From NCBI RefSeq assembly GCF_900110925.1, contig NZ_FOFP01000004.1, positions 231,250 to 295,249 on the forward strand: 64,000 bases of DNA. The letters are read 5' to 3'. The position numbers and the translations under genes are program-made. Below are positions 1 through 8,648 of the stretch, one piece after another. This stretch comes from Pseudomonas cuatrocienegasensis. Its GTDB lineage: Bacteria; Pseudomonadota; Gammaproteobacteria; Pseudomonadales; Pseudomonadaceae. Under the pieces are notes generated by a model. The model saw only the letters and a program-made list of their open reading frames with translations. It made no database searches and was not told the origin of the DNA. Each line of letters opens with the position of its first letter. Positions within the stretch are counted from its first letter, which is position 1.

Positions 1-1212
1 GCGCGGGTCGAACTGGCGGAAAAGAGCGGCGAGCTGGTCGCAGTGTTGCGCCACCCGAAAGACACCAGCCTAAGCCCCATCGGCCAGGTCACCGTGGCCA
101 ACCTGCTCGACCCGCCACCCAACGAAACCATTGACGTGGTGCTCGACAGCAGCGGCAACCTGGTCGGCCGTATCGTCGGCGACAACGTGGTCGATGCCAG
201 CGGGCAGATCGTCGGCAAAGTGGTCGATGGCAAGGCCGTGGGCTTCGATGGCACGAGCCTCGGCCAGGTGCTTGAACAGGTGGACGCCAATGACCCGCTG
301 CTGCGCGTGCGCGAACGCGCCGATGTGGTTCGCGATGCCCAGGGCAACGTGGTCGGCCGGGTGGTCGATGGCCAAGTGATCGATGCCAGCGGCAAGCCCA
401 TCGGCACCCTGAAAAATGGTCTGGCGGTAGGCCTTAAAGGCGAAGCGCTGGGGCGGGTCGAGCGCAATGTCGCGCTGGATGCGCGCGGTCATGTGGTCGA
501 TATGAGCCTGTCCAATGCCCAGCCGGCCGCTGCCGCTACTGAACAACAGGTGGTACGCGATGCCAGCGGCAAGGTGATCGGCCGGGTGCAGGGCAACCAA
601 GTGGTGGATGCCAACGGCCAGGTCGTCGGGCAGCTCAAGGACGGCAAGGCCATCGGCCTGGACGGCAAGGACCTGGGCCAGGTAGCGAGCATTCTGGTCG
701 ATGCCCAGGGCCAGGAAATCGGCCAGGTAGCCGATGTGGTGCGCGACGCCAGCGGCAAGGTGATTGGCCGTGTGCAGGGCGAGCAGATCGTCGATGCCAA
801 CGGCCAGGTTGTCGGGCAGCTCAAGGACGGCAAAGCGATCGGCCTGGACGGCAAAGACCTCGGTCAGGTGGCGCGGGCGGTACTCGATGCCAAGGGCCAG
901 GAAGTGGTGCAGCGCGGCAATGTGGTGCGCGATGCCAGCGGCAAGGTGCTGGGCACCACGCGGGGTAATCAGGTGATCGACAGCCAGGGCCGGGCGATCG
1001 GCACCCTGGTCGACGGCCAGGTGGTCGCAGCCGACGGCAAGGTGCTGGCCACTGGAGTCAGCGTTACGCCGCAACCCCAACTGGCCACCACCAGCCCGCG
1101 CGGCAGCGACGACGCACAGAACAAGATCACCGCCAGCCGGATGGTGCAGTTCATCCCAGGGGGGACCGGCAAGGGCGGGGTCACACCGATGCAAAGCATT
1201 CGCCTGGAATAA
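1..1212 (+). CDS. cpaB: Flp pilus assembly protein CpaB/RcpC with repeat extension (5' partial)
   Basis: The frame is open to the window edge, so the N-terminus lies outside; a GTG at 43 is only an internal codon. The first ~40 residues (ELAEKSGELVAVLRHPKD) resemble the RcpC/SAF region of CpaB, the periplasmic protein that works with the CpaC secretin in Tad pili. The last ~25 residues (VQFIPGGTGKGG) look like a normal CpaB end. Between them lie about 300 residues of tandem VVRDASGKVIGRV-type repeats, which ordinary CpaB proteins lack. Gene order (next to cpaC and cpaF) supports the call. Identity as CpaB is likely but rests on a short stretch; the repeat function is unknown. Confidence 0.75.
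   Translation, partial: ARVELAEKSGELVAVLRHPKDTSLSPIGQVTVANLLDPPPNETIDVVLDSSGNLVGRIVGDNVVDASGQIVGKVVDGKAVGFDGTSLGQVLEQVDANDPLLRVRERADVVRDAQGNVVGRVVDGQVIDASGKPIGTLKNGLAVGLKGEALGRVERNVALDARGHVVDMSLSNAQPAAAATEQQVVRDASGKVIGRVQGNQVVDANGQVVGQLKDGKAIGLDGKDLGQVASILVDAQGQEIGQVADVVRDASGKVIGRVQGEQIVDANGQVVGQLKDGKAIGLDGKDLGQVARAVLDAKGQEVVQRGNVVRDASGKVLGTTRGNQVIDSQGRAIGTLVDGQVVAADGKVLATGVSVTPQPQLATTSPRGSDDAQNKITASRMVQFIPGGTGKGGVTPMQSIRLE
130..1060 (+). repeat. In-frame tandem repeats inside cpaB
   Basis: Five repeats of about 45-62 codons can be seen, each built from shorter V-x-D-x-x-G-x-x-x-G units. Units at about 550-735 and 736-921 are nearly identical in DNA (about 186 bp period), implying recent duplication or gene conversion. 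The regular Gly/Asp/Val spacing suggests a beta-solenoid-like fold; this is inference. Confidence 0.85.
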
Positions 1213-1244
1213 AGTCCATGTCCGGTTGGCTGCCGCACATGCTC

Positions 1245-1290
1245 TGTAGGAGCGAATTTATTCGCGATTGCTATCGCCAATAAATTCGCT
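1245..1290. repeat. REP-like palindrome (GGAGCGAATTTATTCGCGA family)
   Basis: Inverted halves (TAGGAGCGAATTTATTCGCG and its imperfect complement) form a hairpin between cpaB and cpaC. The same motif recurs at about 7755, 14859, 20955, 24588, 24750 and 38577, marking a dispersed extragenic repeat of this genome. Confidence 0.8.
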
Positions 1291-1360
1291 CTCGCAACAC
1301 ACCGATCTGCCAGCACAGCGGCCATGCAACCGCTGCACATAAGAAACGCTAGGGCTCGAT

Positions 1361-2809
1361 ATGAAGATGATAAAAGCGCAATGGCTGACGCTGTTGCTGG
1401 TAATGAGCGGCGCCGCCCAGGGGGTTGCCGCTGACGACAGCCTGCCGACCCAGCTGACCCTCTACAAAGGCGATGTGCGGGTGCTCGAGGCGCCCGGTAT
1501 CGAGCGCCTGGCGGTCGGCAATACCGAGATTCTCAGCACCACACTGCTGAAGAATGAAGAGATGGTGCTGGTCGCCGAAGCGGAGGGTGAAACCACCGTG
1601 CAGGTGTGGTTCGAGGACGGCCACCGCGAGCAGATCGGCGTGGTGGTGGTCAAAGCCAACGGCTATCGCCAGGTTGGTGAACTGCGCCAGTTGCTCGCCG
1701 ATATTCCCGGCCTGCGCATACGCACGGTCGGCCGCCAGGTGGTGATGGAAGGGCGCCTGTACAGCACCGACCTGGAGCGGGTCAAAGACGCGGTGAAGTT
1801 CTACGACAACGTGCTGGTGTTGGCTGAAGAGCAGACCGGCGCGGCGACCAAGGCCGACTCCGGGCTGATGCTGACCGAGGTGCAGGCCATGCTCGGGCAG
1901 ATTCCGGGCATCTCGATCAAACCGGTGGGGCGGCAGATCGTGGTCGATGGCGACCTCAATGTCATCGACATCGAGCGCATCAAGCTGCTCAGCGCGCGCT
2001 ACCCGGAGCTGCTGATTTTGGCGCAACCGATGTCGCAGTTCGTTGCGCCGATGATCTATTTCGATGTGCGCATCACCGAGTTCACCAAGGACGATGTCGA
2101 GGAACTGGGCGTCAGCTGGGCGGCCAGCATCACCGGACCGACCGCCGGTTTAGCGACCTCCGGTGGCAGCAGCCGGCCCGGTGTGTCCGGCGCCACCAGC
2201 GGTTTCTGGGGCATTGCCACCAACATCACCTCGACCATCAACCTGCTGGAGCGCAATGGCTCGGCGCTGACCCTCGCCTCGCCGCGCCTGAGCGCGCGCA
2301 GTGGCGGCCTGGCAGAACTGACCGTGGGCGGGCAGACCCCGGTGATCACCAGCAGCATCAATGGCTCCTCGGTGGAGTACAAAGACTTCGGCATCATGCT
2401 CAGCATCGCCCCGCAGATTTACGGCAAGGACCGCATTGCCGCCAAGGTTTCGGCGGAGGTCAGCCAACTGGACAAGGCCAACCAGGTGGGCGACTACCCG
2501 GCCTTCAAAACCCGCCGCACCGACAACGAGGTGCAGTTGCGCGTCGGCGAAACCCTGGTGCTTTCCGGCCTGGTCAGCCGTGAGGACCAGAGCACTTACG
2601 AGGGCATCCCCTGGCTGATGGACCTGCCGTTCCTCGGCCCGGTGTTTCGCAACAAAAGCCTCAAGGGAGGGCAGACCGAACTGGTGATCTTTATCACCCC
2701 ACAACTGCTCACCGATGGCACCAGCAACGTCAACCAACACGAGCTGGACCGTGCCGAGCGCATGCAGGAGCGCTTTGGCGAGGCCCTGAAAACCGGGTTG
2801 CTGGAGTGA
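1361..2809 (+). CDS. cpaC: Flp pilus secretin CpaC/RcpA
   Basis: 482 residues with an N-terminal signal peptide (MKMIKAQWLTLLLVMSGAAQG). It is followed by a pilus-type N-domain (about 30-95), BON-like segments (about 100-220) and a C-terminal secretin domain (about 240-470) with VGGQTPVITS and GETLVLSGLVSRE typical of type II/IV secretins. It would form the outer-membrane pore for the Tad pilus. It ends 13 bp before the ATPase gene, consistent with one operon. Confidence 0.92.
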   Translation: MKMIKAQWLTLLLVMSGAAQGVAADDSLPTQLTLYKGDVRVLEAPGIERLAVGNTEILSTTLLKNEEMVLVAEAEGETTVQVWFEDGHREQIGVVVVKANGYRQVGELRQLLADIPGLRIRTVGRQVVMEGRLYSTDLERVKDAVKFYDNVLVLAEEQTGAATKADSGLMLTEVQAMLGQIPGISIKPVGRQIVVDGDLNVIDIERIKLLSARYPELLILAQPMSQFVAPMIYFDVRITEFTKDDVEELGVSWAASITGPTAGLATSGGSSRPGVSGATSGFWGIATNITSTINLLERNGSALTLASPRLSARSGGLAELTVGGQTPVITSSINGSSVEYKDFGIMLSIAPQIYGKDRIAAKVSAEVSQLDKANQVGDYPAFKTRRTDNEVQLRVGETLVLSGLVSREDQSTYEGIPWLMDLPFLGPVFRNKSLKGGQTELVIFITPQLLTDGTSNVNQHELDRAERMQERFGEALKTGLLE

Positions 2810-2822
2810 GCGGGGCACAGCC

Positions 2823-4475
2823 ATGTTTGAACTAGCCATCACCTACCGCAACGGCGAGGCGGTCGACACCCTCACCTGCACCGCGCCGCAGTGCGAGCTG
2901 GGCAAGGCGCGCACCTGCATCCTGCGCCTGCGCGGCTGGAAGGTCGCGCCGCTGCACGCGCGCATCGAGCAGTCCCTGGCCGGGCTGTTTGTCGAGGACA
3001 TCAGCCGCGGTTATGAGCTGGAGGTCAACGGCCGGCTGGTGCAGCGCCATGGCCCGCTGGCCGCGGATGACCTGATCGGCATCGGCGGCTACCTGGTGCG
3101 GGTGCGCTCGCTGAACGGCGAGCCGGATGAGCTGGCGATACCGCTGGATATCCAGGCGCCCGAGGTGGTGATCAACGTCGCGGGCGACCAGGCCGCCTAC
3201 ATGGAGTGGTCCAAGTACATCACCGGCGAGCTGTTTCGCGCCATGGACCTGCGCCGCCTGAACCTCGACACCATGTCCCACGACGAGGTGCGCACGCGCC
3301 TGGCCGAGCTGGTCGATGAAATCCTTGAGCAGATCCGCAGCCGCCTGCCGAAAAGCCTCGACAGCGCCATGCTGCGCAAGATCGTCCTCGACGAAGCCGT
3401 CGGCCTCGGCCCGCTGGAAGACCTGCTGGCTGATGAGAGCATCACCGAGATCATGGTCAACCGCCACGACGACATCTATGTCGAACGTGCCGGCCGGCTG
3501 GAACGCTCAGCAGTCAACTTCAGCTCCGATGCGGCGGTCATGGCCACCATCGAGCGGATCATCTCGCCCCTGGGCCGGCGTATCGACGAAAGCTCGCCGA
3601 TGGTCGATGCGCGGCTCAAGGACGGCTCGCGGGTCAACGCCATCATCCCGCCCCTGGCGCTGCGCGGGCCGTGCCTGACCATTCGCAAATTCTCCCAGCA
3701 CAAGCTGACCACCGACGACCTGCTGCGCTATGGCTCGATCAACGAACCCATGGTGCACTTCCTGCGCACGGCGGTGGAGCAGCGCATGAACATCGTGGTG
3801 TCCGGCGGTACCGGCTCGGGCAAGACCACCTTGCTGAACATCCTCTCCAACTTTATCCCGCCCGAAGAGCGGGTGGTGACGGTGGAAGATGCCGCCGAGC
3901 TGAAACTGGTCCAGCCCCATGTGGTGTCTTTGGAGTCGCGCCCGGCGAACATGGAAGGCAAAGGCCATGTGACCATCCGCGACCTGGTGCGCAACTGCCT
4001 GCGCATGCGCCCGGACCGCATCGTGGTCGGCGAGTGCCGGGGCGGCGAGGCGCTGGACATGCTCCAGGCGATGAACACCGGCCACGATGGCTCGCTGACC
4101 ACCGGCCACGCCAACACCCCAAGGGACATGCTGCGCCGCTTGGAGGTGATGGTGCTGATGGCCGGCATGGACCTGCCGCTGCAGGCGATTCGCGAGCAGA
4201 TTTCCTCGGCGGTGCAACTGATCGTCCAGCAATCGCGCTTCGGCGATGGTTCGCGGCGCATCACCAGCATCACCGAGGTCACCGGTATGGAGCAGGGCAC
4301 CATCCAGCTCAACGAGATCTTCTGTTTTCGCCAGCACGGCTTCGACCAGGGCGGGCGCATCCAGGGCAGCTACCAGGCCACCGGCCAGGTGCCGGAGTTC
4401 TACGAGGCCCTGCGTAACCGCGGCGTGCCGCTGGACATGGGCATCTTCACGCCCACGCAGGAGGTCAACGGATGA
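2823..4475 (+). CDS. cpaF: FHA-domain Tad pilus ATPase CpaF/TadA
   Basis: 550 residues. The first ~100 resemble a forkhead-associated domain (LHARIEQ, GYELEVNGRLV). The rest is a CpaF/VirB11-type secretion ATPase with Walker A SGGTGSGKTTLL near residue 330, Walker B-like RIVVGECRGGEALDML and the His-box TGHDGSLTTGHAN. It powers Flp pilus assembly at the inner membrane. The FHA fusion suggests phosphothreonine-dependent control. It directly follows the secretin with no TadZ/CpaE gene between. Its stop overlaps the tadB start (ATGA). Confidence 0.94.
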   Translation: MFELAITYRNGEAVDTLTCTAPQCELGKARTCILRLRGWKVAPLHARIEQSLAGLFVEDISRGYELEVNGRLVQRHGPLAADDLIGIGGYLVRVRSLNGEPDELAIPLDIQAPEVVINVAGDQAAYMEWSKYITGELFRAMDLRRLNLDTMSHDEVRTRLAELVDEILEQIRSRLPKSLDSAMLRKIVLDEAVGLGPLEDLLADESITEIMVNRHDDIYVERAGRLERSAVNFSSDAAVMATIERIISPLGRRIDESSPMVDARLKDGSRVNAIIPPLALRGPCLTIRKFSQHKLTTDDLLRYGSINEPMVHFLRTAVEQRMNIVVSGGTGSGKTTLLNILSNFIPPEERVVTVEDAAELKLVQPHVVSLESRPANMEGKGHVTIRDLVRNCLRMRPDRIVVGECRGGEALDMLQAMNTGHDGSLTTGHANTPRDMLRRLEVMVLMAGMDLPLQAIREQISSAVQLIVQQSRFGDGSRRITSITEVTGMEQGTIQLNEIFCFRQHGFDQGGRIQGSYQATGQVPEFYEALRNRGVPLDMGIFTPTQEVNG

Positions 4476-5329
4476 ACACCCTGTTGCTGCTGTTGTGCCT
4501 CACCTGCTTTGGGGTCGGCATCTTCGCCCTGGTGCTGGTGTTCGGGCGTAACGTCTCGGTCAACATGCGCTTTTATCGCCGCCAGTTCAGCGCCAACGCC
4601 GAGGTGGAGCTGGCCGATATGTTTATCTTCGCCAGCGGTCAGCAACTGTTCGTGCTCAACCTGATGCTGCTGGTGATCGTGCCCTTGCTGCTGCATGCGC
4701 TGTTTCATATCAGCGTCATCACCCTGGGCGGTGCGTTGGTCACCCTGTTTGTGCCGCGCATGCTGTTCAAGATGCTGCGGCGCAAACGCATGCAGAAGTT
4801 CGAGGAGCAACTGCCGGACGCCTTTATGCTGCTGTCGAGCAGCTTGCAGTCCGGCGCCAGCCTGAACATGGCCCTGGAAAACCTGGTGCAGCAATCCCCC
4901 GCGCCGCTGTCCCAGGAGTTCGGCCTGCTGATGAAAAAGGTGCGCCTGGGCGTCAGCCTGGAGGAGGCCCTGGTGAAGATGGAGCAGCGCATGCCGCTGC
5001 CCTCGTTCATCATGGCCAGCTCGGCGGTGCGCATCAGCCGCGAGGTGGGCGGCAACCTGGTGGAAACCATCACCGGCATGGCCAGCACCCTGCGCCGCAA
5101 AAAAGTCATGGAAGGCAAGATCGACAGCCTCACCGCCCAGGGCCGTGCCCAGGGCATATTCATGGCCATGCTGCCGATCTTCCTGGCCGGCATTCTCAGC
5201 GTGATCGAGCCCGAAGCGATGAGCCAGCTCTACACCACCCGCGTCGGCCTGATGGTCCTGGCCGGCATGGTGGTGATGGAGATTCTCGGCTTTACCTTTA
5301 TCAAAAAAATCACCCAGATCGATGCTTAA
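4472..5329 (+). CDS. tadB: Tad pilus inner-membrane platform protein TadB
   Basis: 285 residues with hydrophobic segments at the N-terminus (about 1-20 and 55-90) and C-terminus. Between them is a T2SSF/GspF-like cytoplasmic domain (LPDAFMLLSSSLQSGASLNMALENL). TadB and TadC form the platform acted on by CpaF. The ATG overlaps the cpaF stop by 4 bp, indicating translational coupling. Confidence 0.92.
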   Translation: MNTLLLLLCLTCFGVGIFALVLVFGRNVSVNMRFYRRQFSANAEVELADMFIFASGQQLFVLNLMLLVIVPLLLHALFHISVITLGGALVTLFVPRMLFKMLRRKRMQKFEEQLPDAFMLLSSSLQSGASLNMALENLVQQSPAPLSQEFGLLMKKVRLGVSLEEALVKMEQRMPLPSFIMASSAVRISREVGGNLVETITGMASTLRRKKVMEGKIDSLTAQGRAQGIFMAMLPIFLAGILSVIEPEAMSQLYTTRVGLMVLAGMVVMEILGFTFIKKITQIDA

Positions 5330-6212
5330 CGCCATGACCGAACTCCTCGCCCTGATCAGCAGCGCCGGCTTCGGCGTGGCCCTGACCTGCCTGATCCTGA
5401 TGTTCGCTGCCTTGTTCCGCTTCGTGCCGAGCGAAAGCCGCACCTACATGGACCCGGTGCCGCCACTGATGAAACCGGTCTGGCCGCTGGTGCGCCTGGT
5501 CGCCTACTTCGTCGGCGCGGTCCTCCCGGCGCCGTTGCTCGACCGCCTGGACCGGCGCCTGCAACGCACCGGCGCGCTCTACGTGCTGACCCCGGAAGAC
5601 TACTTCGCCCTCAGCCTGGTGCTGGCGATTGTCCTGCCGCTGGTGGCGCTGCTGCCCATGCTCAGCGGCAAGAGCGGCGTGATCTGGTCGCTGCTGCTGT
5701 TGATGAGCCTGGTCGGCGCGGTGTTGCCGGAGCTGTGGATCAGCGACACGCGCAAACGCCGCGACCGCGACATCGTGCGCAACCTGCCGATCTTCCTCGA
5801 ATACCTGACCATGTGCGTGGACGCCGGGCTGAACTTCCTCGGCGCCTTGCAGCAGGCGGTGGAGAAGGGCCCGAACGGTGCGATGAAGAACGAATTTCGC
5901 ATCGTCCTGCGCGACATCCGCTCGGGCCTGCCACGGGCCGAAGCCCTGGGGCGCATGGAACAACGGGTCAACCTCAAGGATATCGCCACCTTTGTGCGCG
6001 CCGTGGTGCAGGCCGAGAAAATGGGTTCCAGCCTCAAACAGACCTTGCAGATCCAGGCCCAGCAACGCCTGGAGGAGCGCTTTCAGCGGGCAGAAAAAAC
6101 CGCCATGCAGGCACCGGTCAAGCTGATCATCCCGCTGATTCTGTTCATCTTCCCGCTGACCTTCGTCATCTTGCTGTTCCCGATTGCCGTCAAATTTATG
6201 GGCCTGGGATGA
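5322..6212 (+). CDS. tadC: Tad pilus inner-membrane platform protein TadC
   Basis: 296 residues, second T2SSF-type platform protein (LPIFLEYLTMCVDAGLNFLGAL, EKMGSSLKQTLQIQAQQRLEERF) with N- and C-terminal membrane segments. The ATG at 5322 overlaps the end of tadB; an in-frame ATG at 5334 is a possible alternative. It ends with an ATGA overlap into the DUF192 gene. Confidence 0.92.
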   Translation: MLNAMTELLALISSAGFGVALTCLILMFAALFRFVPSESRTYMDPVPPLMKPVWPLVRLVAYFVGAVLPAPLLDRLDRRLQRTGALYVLTPEDYFALSLVLAIVLPLVALLPMLSGKSGVIWSLLLLMSLVGAVLPELWISDTRKRRDRDIVRNLPIFLEYLTMCVDAGLNFLGALQQAVEKGPNGAMKNEFRIVLRDIRSGLPRAEALGRMEQRVNLKDIATFVRAVVQAEKMGSSLKQTLQIQAQQRLEERFQRAEKTAMQAPVKLIIPLILFIFPLTFVILLFPIAVKFMGLG

Positions 6213-6568
6213 GCGCGCCTATCCGCCCGGTACAGGTCTGGCGCGGCGACCGCCTGCTCGTCGAGCTGCAGCTGTTCAGGGCCTTCAGCCCCTGGCAGCG
6301 CGCCCGTGGCCTGCTCGGCCGGCCCAGCCCCGGCGCGCTGCAGGGCCACTGGCTGCAGCCCTGCAATGCGGTGCACAGCTGGTTTATGGGCTATGCCATC
6401 GACCTGCTGTTTCTCGATGCCAGCGGCCGTGTCATCAAACGGGTTGTGGCCTTACAGCCCTGGCGCATGGCCGCCTGCCGCCACGCCCGCAGCGTTATCG
6501 AACTGGCCGCCGGCGAAGCCCGACGCCTCTCCATCGAAGAAGGTGACCTATGTTTATCCGCTCCCTGA
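6209..6568 (+). CDS. DUF192 family protein
   Basis: 119 residues from the ATG that overlaps the tadC stop. The pattern (RARGLLGR, WLQPCNAVHSWFMGYAIDLLFLD, VVALQPWRMA) is that of the DUF192 family, small proteins of unknown biochemical role. The ATGA overlap with tadC and the overlap with the next gene place it inside the pilus operon, although it is not a standard Tad component. Confidence 0.85.
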   Translation: MSAPIRPVQVWRGDRLLVELQLFRAFSPWQRARGLLGRPSPGALQGHWLQPCNAVHSWFMGYAIDLLFLDASGRVIKRVVALQPWRMAACRHARSVIELAAGEARRLSIEEGDLCLSAP

Positions 6569-6996
6569 CGCTCGCCGGCCTGCTGCTGCCCCTGGCCGCC
6601 TGTAGCCAGTTCCCCCTGGCCCAGCCCGACCTGCTGGCGCTGCAAAAGCAGGCCAGCAGCGCTTACGCGGCCGGCGACTACGCCAGCGCCAGCGCGGGCT
6701 TTCGCACCCTGGCCGAAGCCATGCCGCAGGATGCCGACGTGCGCTACCGCCTGGGCAACAGCCTGGCCCAGCAAAAGCAGATAGACGCCGCCATCGCCGC
6801 CTACCGCGAAGCGCTGCAGCGCGACCCCAAACACGCCAAGGCCTGGCACAACCTGATCTTCCTGCAACTGGAAGGGGTCAACTACAGCGTCGCCGAAATG
6901 TACAAACACATCGACACCCAGGACCCGCAAATCGCCCCCATCGTCAAAAAAGCCGAGGCGGTCATGGACCTCTTCGACGTGCCAGCGCAGCCGTAG
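6550..6996 (+). CDS. tadD: TPR lipoprotein, TadD-like pilus assembly factor
   Basis: 148 residues with a lipoprotein signal (lipobox LAAC, Cys near residue 18). Tetratricopeptide-like helices follow (ASSAYAAGDYASASAGFRTLAEAMP; VRYRLGNSLAQQKQIDAAIAAYREAL). TadD proteins are TPR lipoproteins needed for Flp pilus biogenesis, probably for secretin assembly. Position between the platform genes and the TadE-like gene supports this. Shorter than many TadD proteins. Confidence 0.82.
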   Translation: MFIRSLTLAGLLLPLAACSQFPLAQPDLLALQKQASSAYAAGDYASASAGFRTLAEAMPQDADVRYRLGNSLAQQKQIDAAIAAYREALQRDPKHAKAWHNLIFLQLEGVNYSVAEMYKHIDTQDPQIAPIVKKAEAVMDLFDVPAQP

Positions 6997-7006
6997 GGCG
7001 CCCGCC

Positions 7007-7693
7007 ATGCTCAAGCGCACAGAGCGCGGCCAGGCCATGGTCGAGTTTTTGATCGTCGCGCCGGTGGTGATCATGCTGATCTTCGGCACCATCCAGGCGG
7101 CCTTTATCTACTCGGCCAAAAGCACCCTCAACTACGCCACCTTCCAGGCCGCGCGCCTGGGCGCGGTGAACAACGCCAGCTACGACGGCCTGCGCCGTGG
7201 GCTGATCCGTGGCCTTACGCCCATGTTCACCCACCACAACACCGATGCCGACAAAACCCGCGCCCACCTGCAAGCCGGCAGCGAGGTCGACAACTACGTA
7301 CGCATCACCCGCATCAGCCCCAACCTCGGCGACTTCAGCACCTTTGGCCAGTGGGACAGCAGCAAGGCCGACTACGCCATCCCCAACGACAACCTCATGT
7401 ACCGCCCCGGCACCGGCATCCAGGACGCCAACCTGCTGAAAGTGCGCGTGCAATACTGCCTGGCCCTCACCGTACCCATCGTCGACCGCCTGCTCAGCGC
7501 CGCCTCGCGCTTCAACAACGCCGGCATCGAAGGCAGCTTCAGCGGCGCCTCCGCCAACGCCGTCAGCCAATACAGCACACTCTGCCAAGCCGGCCGCCGC
7601 GGCATCGTCATCACCGCCGAAACCACCCTGCGCATGCAATCCAACCCCCTGCGCGACAGCACCGGCTGCACAAGCCGCATGAACTGTTTGTAG
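7007..7693 (+). CDS. TadE/TadG-like pseudopilin
   Basis: 228 residues. The N-terminus RGQAMVEFLIVAPVVIMLIFGTIQAAFIY is a TadE-type segment: a Gly-x-x-x-V/E-F processing-like motif followed by one transmembrane helix. The remainder is predicted periplasmic. Such minor pseudopilins are processed by a prepilin peptidase and help build the Tad pilus. It is the last gene of the operon; no Tad gene follows within the window. Confidence 0.85.
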   Translation: MLKRTERGQAMVEFLIVAPVVIMLIFGTIQAAFIYSAKSTLNYATFQAARLGAVNNASYDGLRRGLIRGLTPMFTHHNTDADKTRAHLQAGSEVDNYVRITRISPNLGDFSTFGQWDSSKADYAIPNDNLMYRPGTGIQDANLLKVRVQYCLALTVPIVDRLLSAASRFNNAGIEGSFSGASANAVSQYSTLCQAGRRGIVITAETTLRMQSNPLRDSTGCTSRMNCL

Positions 7694-7753
7694 GGCAGCG
7701 GTCAGGCACCTCACAGGCCAGTGTCACGACGCAAATGGTCGGTCGCTTTTTTC

Positions 7754-7856
7754 GTAGGAGCGAATTTATTCGCGATAAATCGTTTAGGCACTAAAGCCGT
7801 CGCAGCTAAAACAACTCACCGCCCGCCCCTGTGGGAGGGGCTTTAGCCGCGACAGA
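7754..7856. repeat. Mixed REP-like repeats downstream of the Tad operon
   Basis: A GTAGGAGCGAATTTATTCGCG unit (about 7755) is followed by a GTGGGAGGGGCTTTAGCCGC unit (about 7831). The second family also occurs at 26741-26793 and inside the carboxylase gene at 28078-28140. No gene is seen between 7694 and 7945. Confidence 0.75.
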
Positions 7857-7945
7857 TACCGAGCACGCCCATCACCCCGTAGGAGCCGCGCCCCGCGGCG
7901 AATCATGCAACCACCACCGCCCCAACCGAATACCCACAAACCACC

Positions 7946-8422
7946 TCACCCCCACGGCCGATACGGTATCCAGGCATCCCCCTGCCAATGCAACAACGAC
8001 AACCCCTGACGGTTCTCCCGACGCGGGCGACGGTTATCCTCGGGCGAATCACTGCGCAAGATCGGCACCAGATCACCACTGATCCACCGACGGATGCAGC
8101 GGTTCTCCGGGTGGTAGTAATGGATCAACACCGCATACACCCCCGACTCACTGACCAACCGCACCTGCTCCGGCTGGCCATGGGCGCTAAGCACCACAGC
8201 GTCCAGCAACTGGTCCGCATCAAGGGTGCGGGCAGCCCGCTCCTCAAGATGCGGCTGTCCGATCAAACGCCCCAAATCCCGCGTACAAAACCAGCACTGC
8301 TGCTCGACCAGCAGCGCACGCAACTGGCGTTTATGGCGGGTAAAGGTGTGCGGGATCAGGATTTCGCCGGAAAAGTCGGGTATTGCGGGTGAACGGGTGG
8401 GGTGGTTGTGGTGAGTAGGCAT
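7946..8422 (-). CDS. Bro-N domain (phage antirepressor-like) protein
   Basis: 158 residues from the second ATG, chosen because GGAGG sits 9 bases upstream of it but only 3 bases from the first ATG (8428). The central part (QCWFCTRDLGRLIGQP, SESGVYAVLIHYYHPENR, RRWISGDLVPILR) matches the BRO/antirepressor N-terminal DNA-binding domain found in phage antirepressors. Found beside a divergently read XRE repressor gene, an arrangement common in prophage remnants and small islands. Its actual target is unknown. Confidence 0.8.
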   Translation of the reverse strand: MPTHHNHPTRSPAIPDFSGEILIPHTFTRHKRQLRALLVEQQCWFCTRDLGRLIGQPHLEERAARTLDADQLLDAVVLSAHGQPEQVRLVSESGVYAVLIHYYHPENRCIRRWISGDLVPILRSDSPEDNRRPRRENRQGLSLLHWQGDAWIPYRPWG

Positions 8423-8600
8423 ATCCATTACCTCCGGGGCTTTCTTTATAAAGAGAAGGAGCCATGGTTGTGGGCGGGTAAATCAAACAATCGAGCACAC
8501 TGAACCCTATGTGCGGCCACTCGCACACCGCTTTGCACGCTTGCTCAGCGAGGCAGGCGTTCGGCATAGTGCAGTTTCGTGTGATTACAAATGCAGTATT

Positions 8601-8648
8601 TCCCACGAATGATTGATTGTCAACGGATAGGAGTAATCATTTGTGGGA
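8601..8648. promoter_or_regulatory. Operator-like inverted repeat over the XRE gene start
   Basis: Arms TCCCACGAATGATT (8601-8614) and AATCATTTGTGGGA (8635-8648) are complementary with one mismatch, separated by 20 bp. The right arm covers the GTG start at 8643 and lies just after the AGGAG ribosome-binding site (8629-8633). This layout suggests autorepression by the encoded XRE protein. Confidence 0.6.

Noticed and set aside
70..1194. Long antisense frame over the cpaB repeats
   Set aside because: It only mirrors the repeat structure on the opposite strand and has no start context or recognisable domain.
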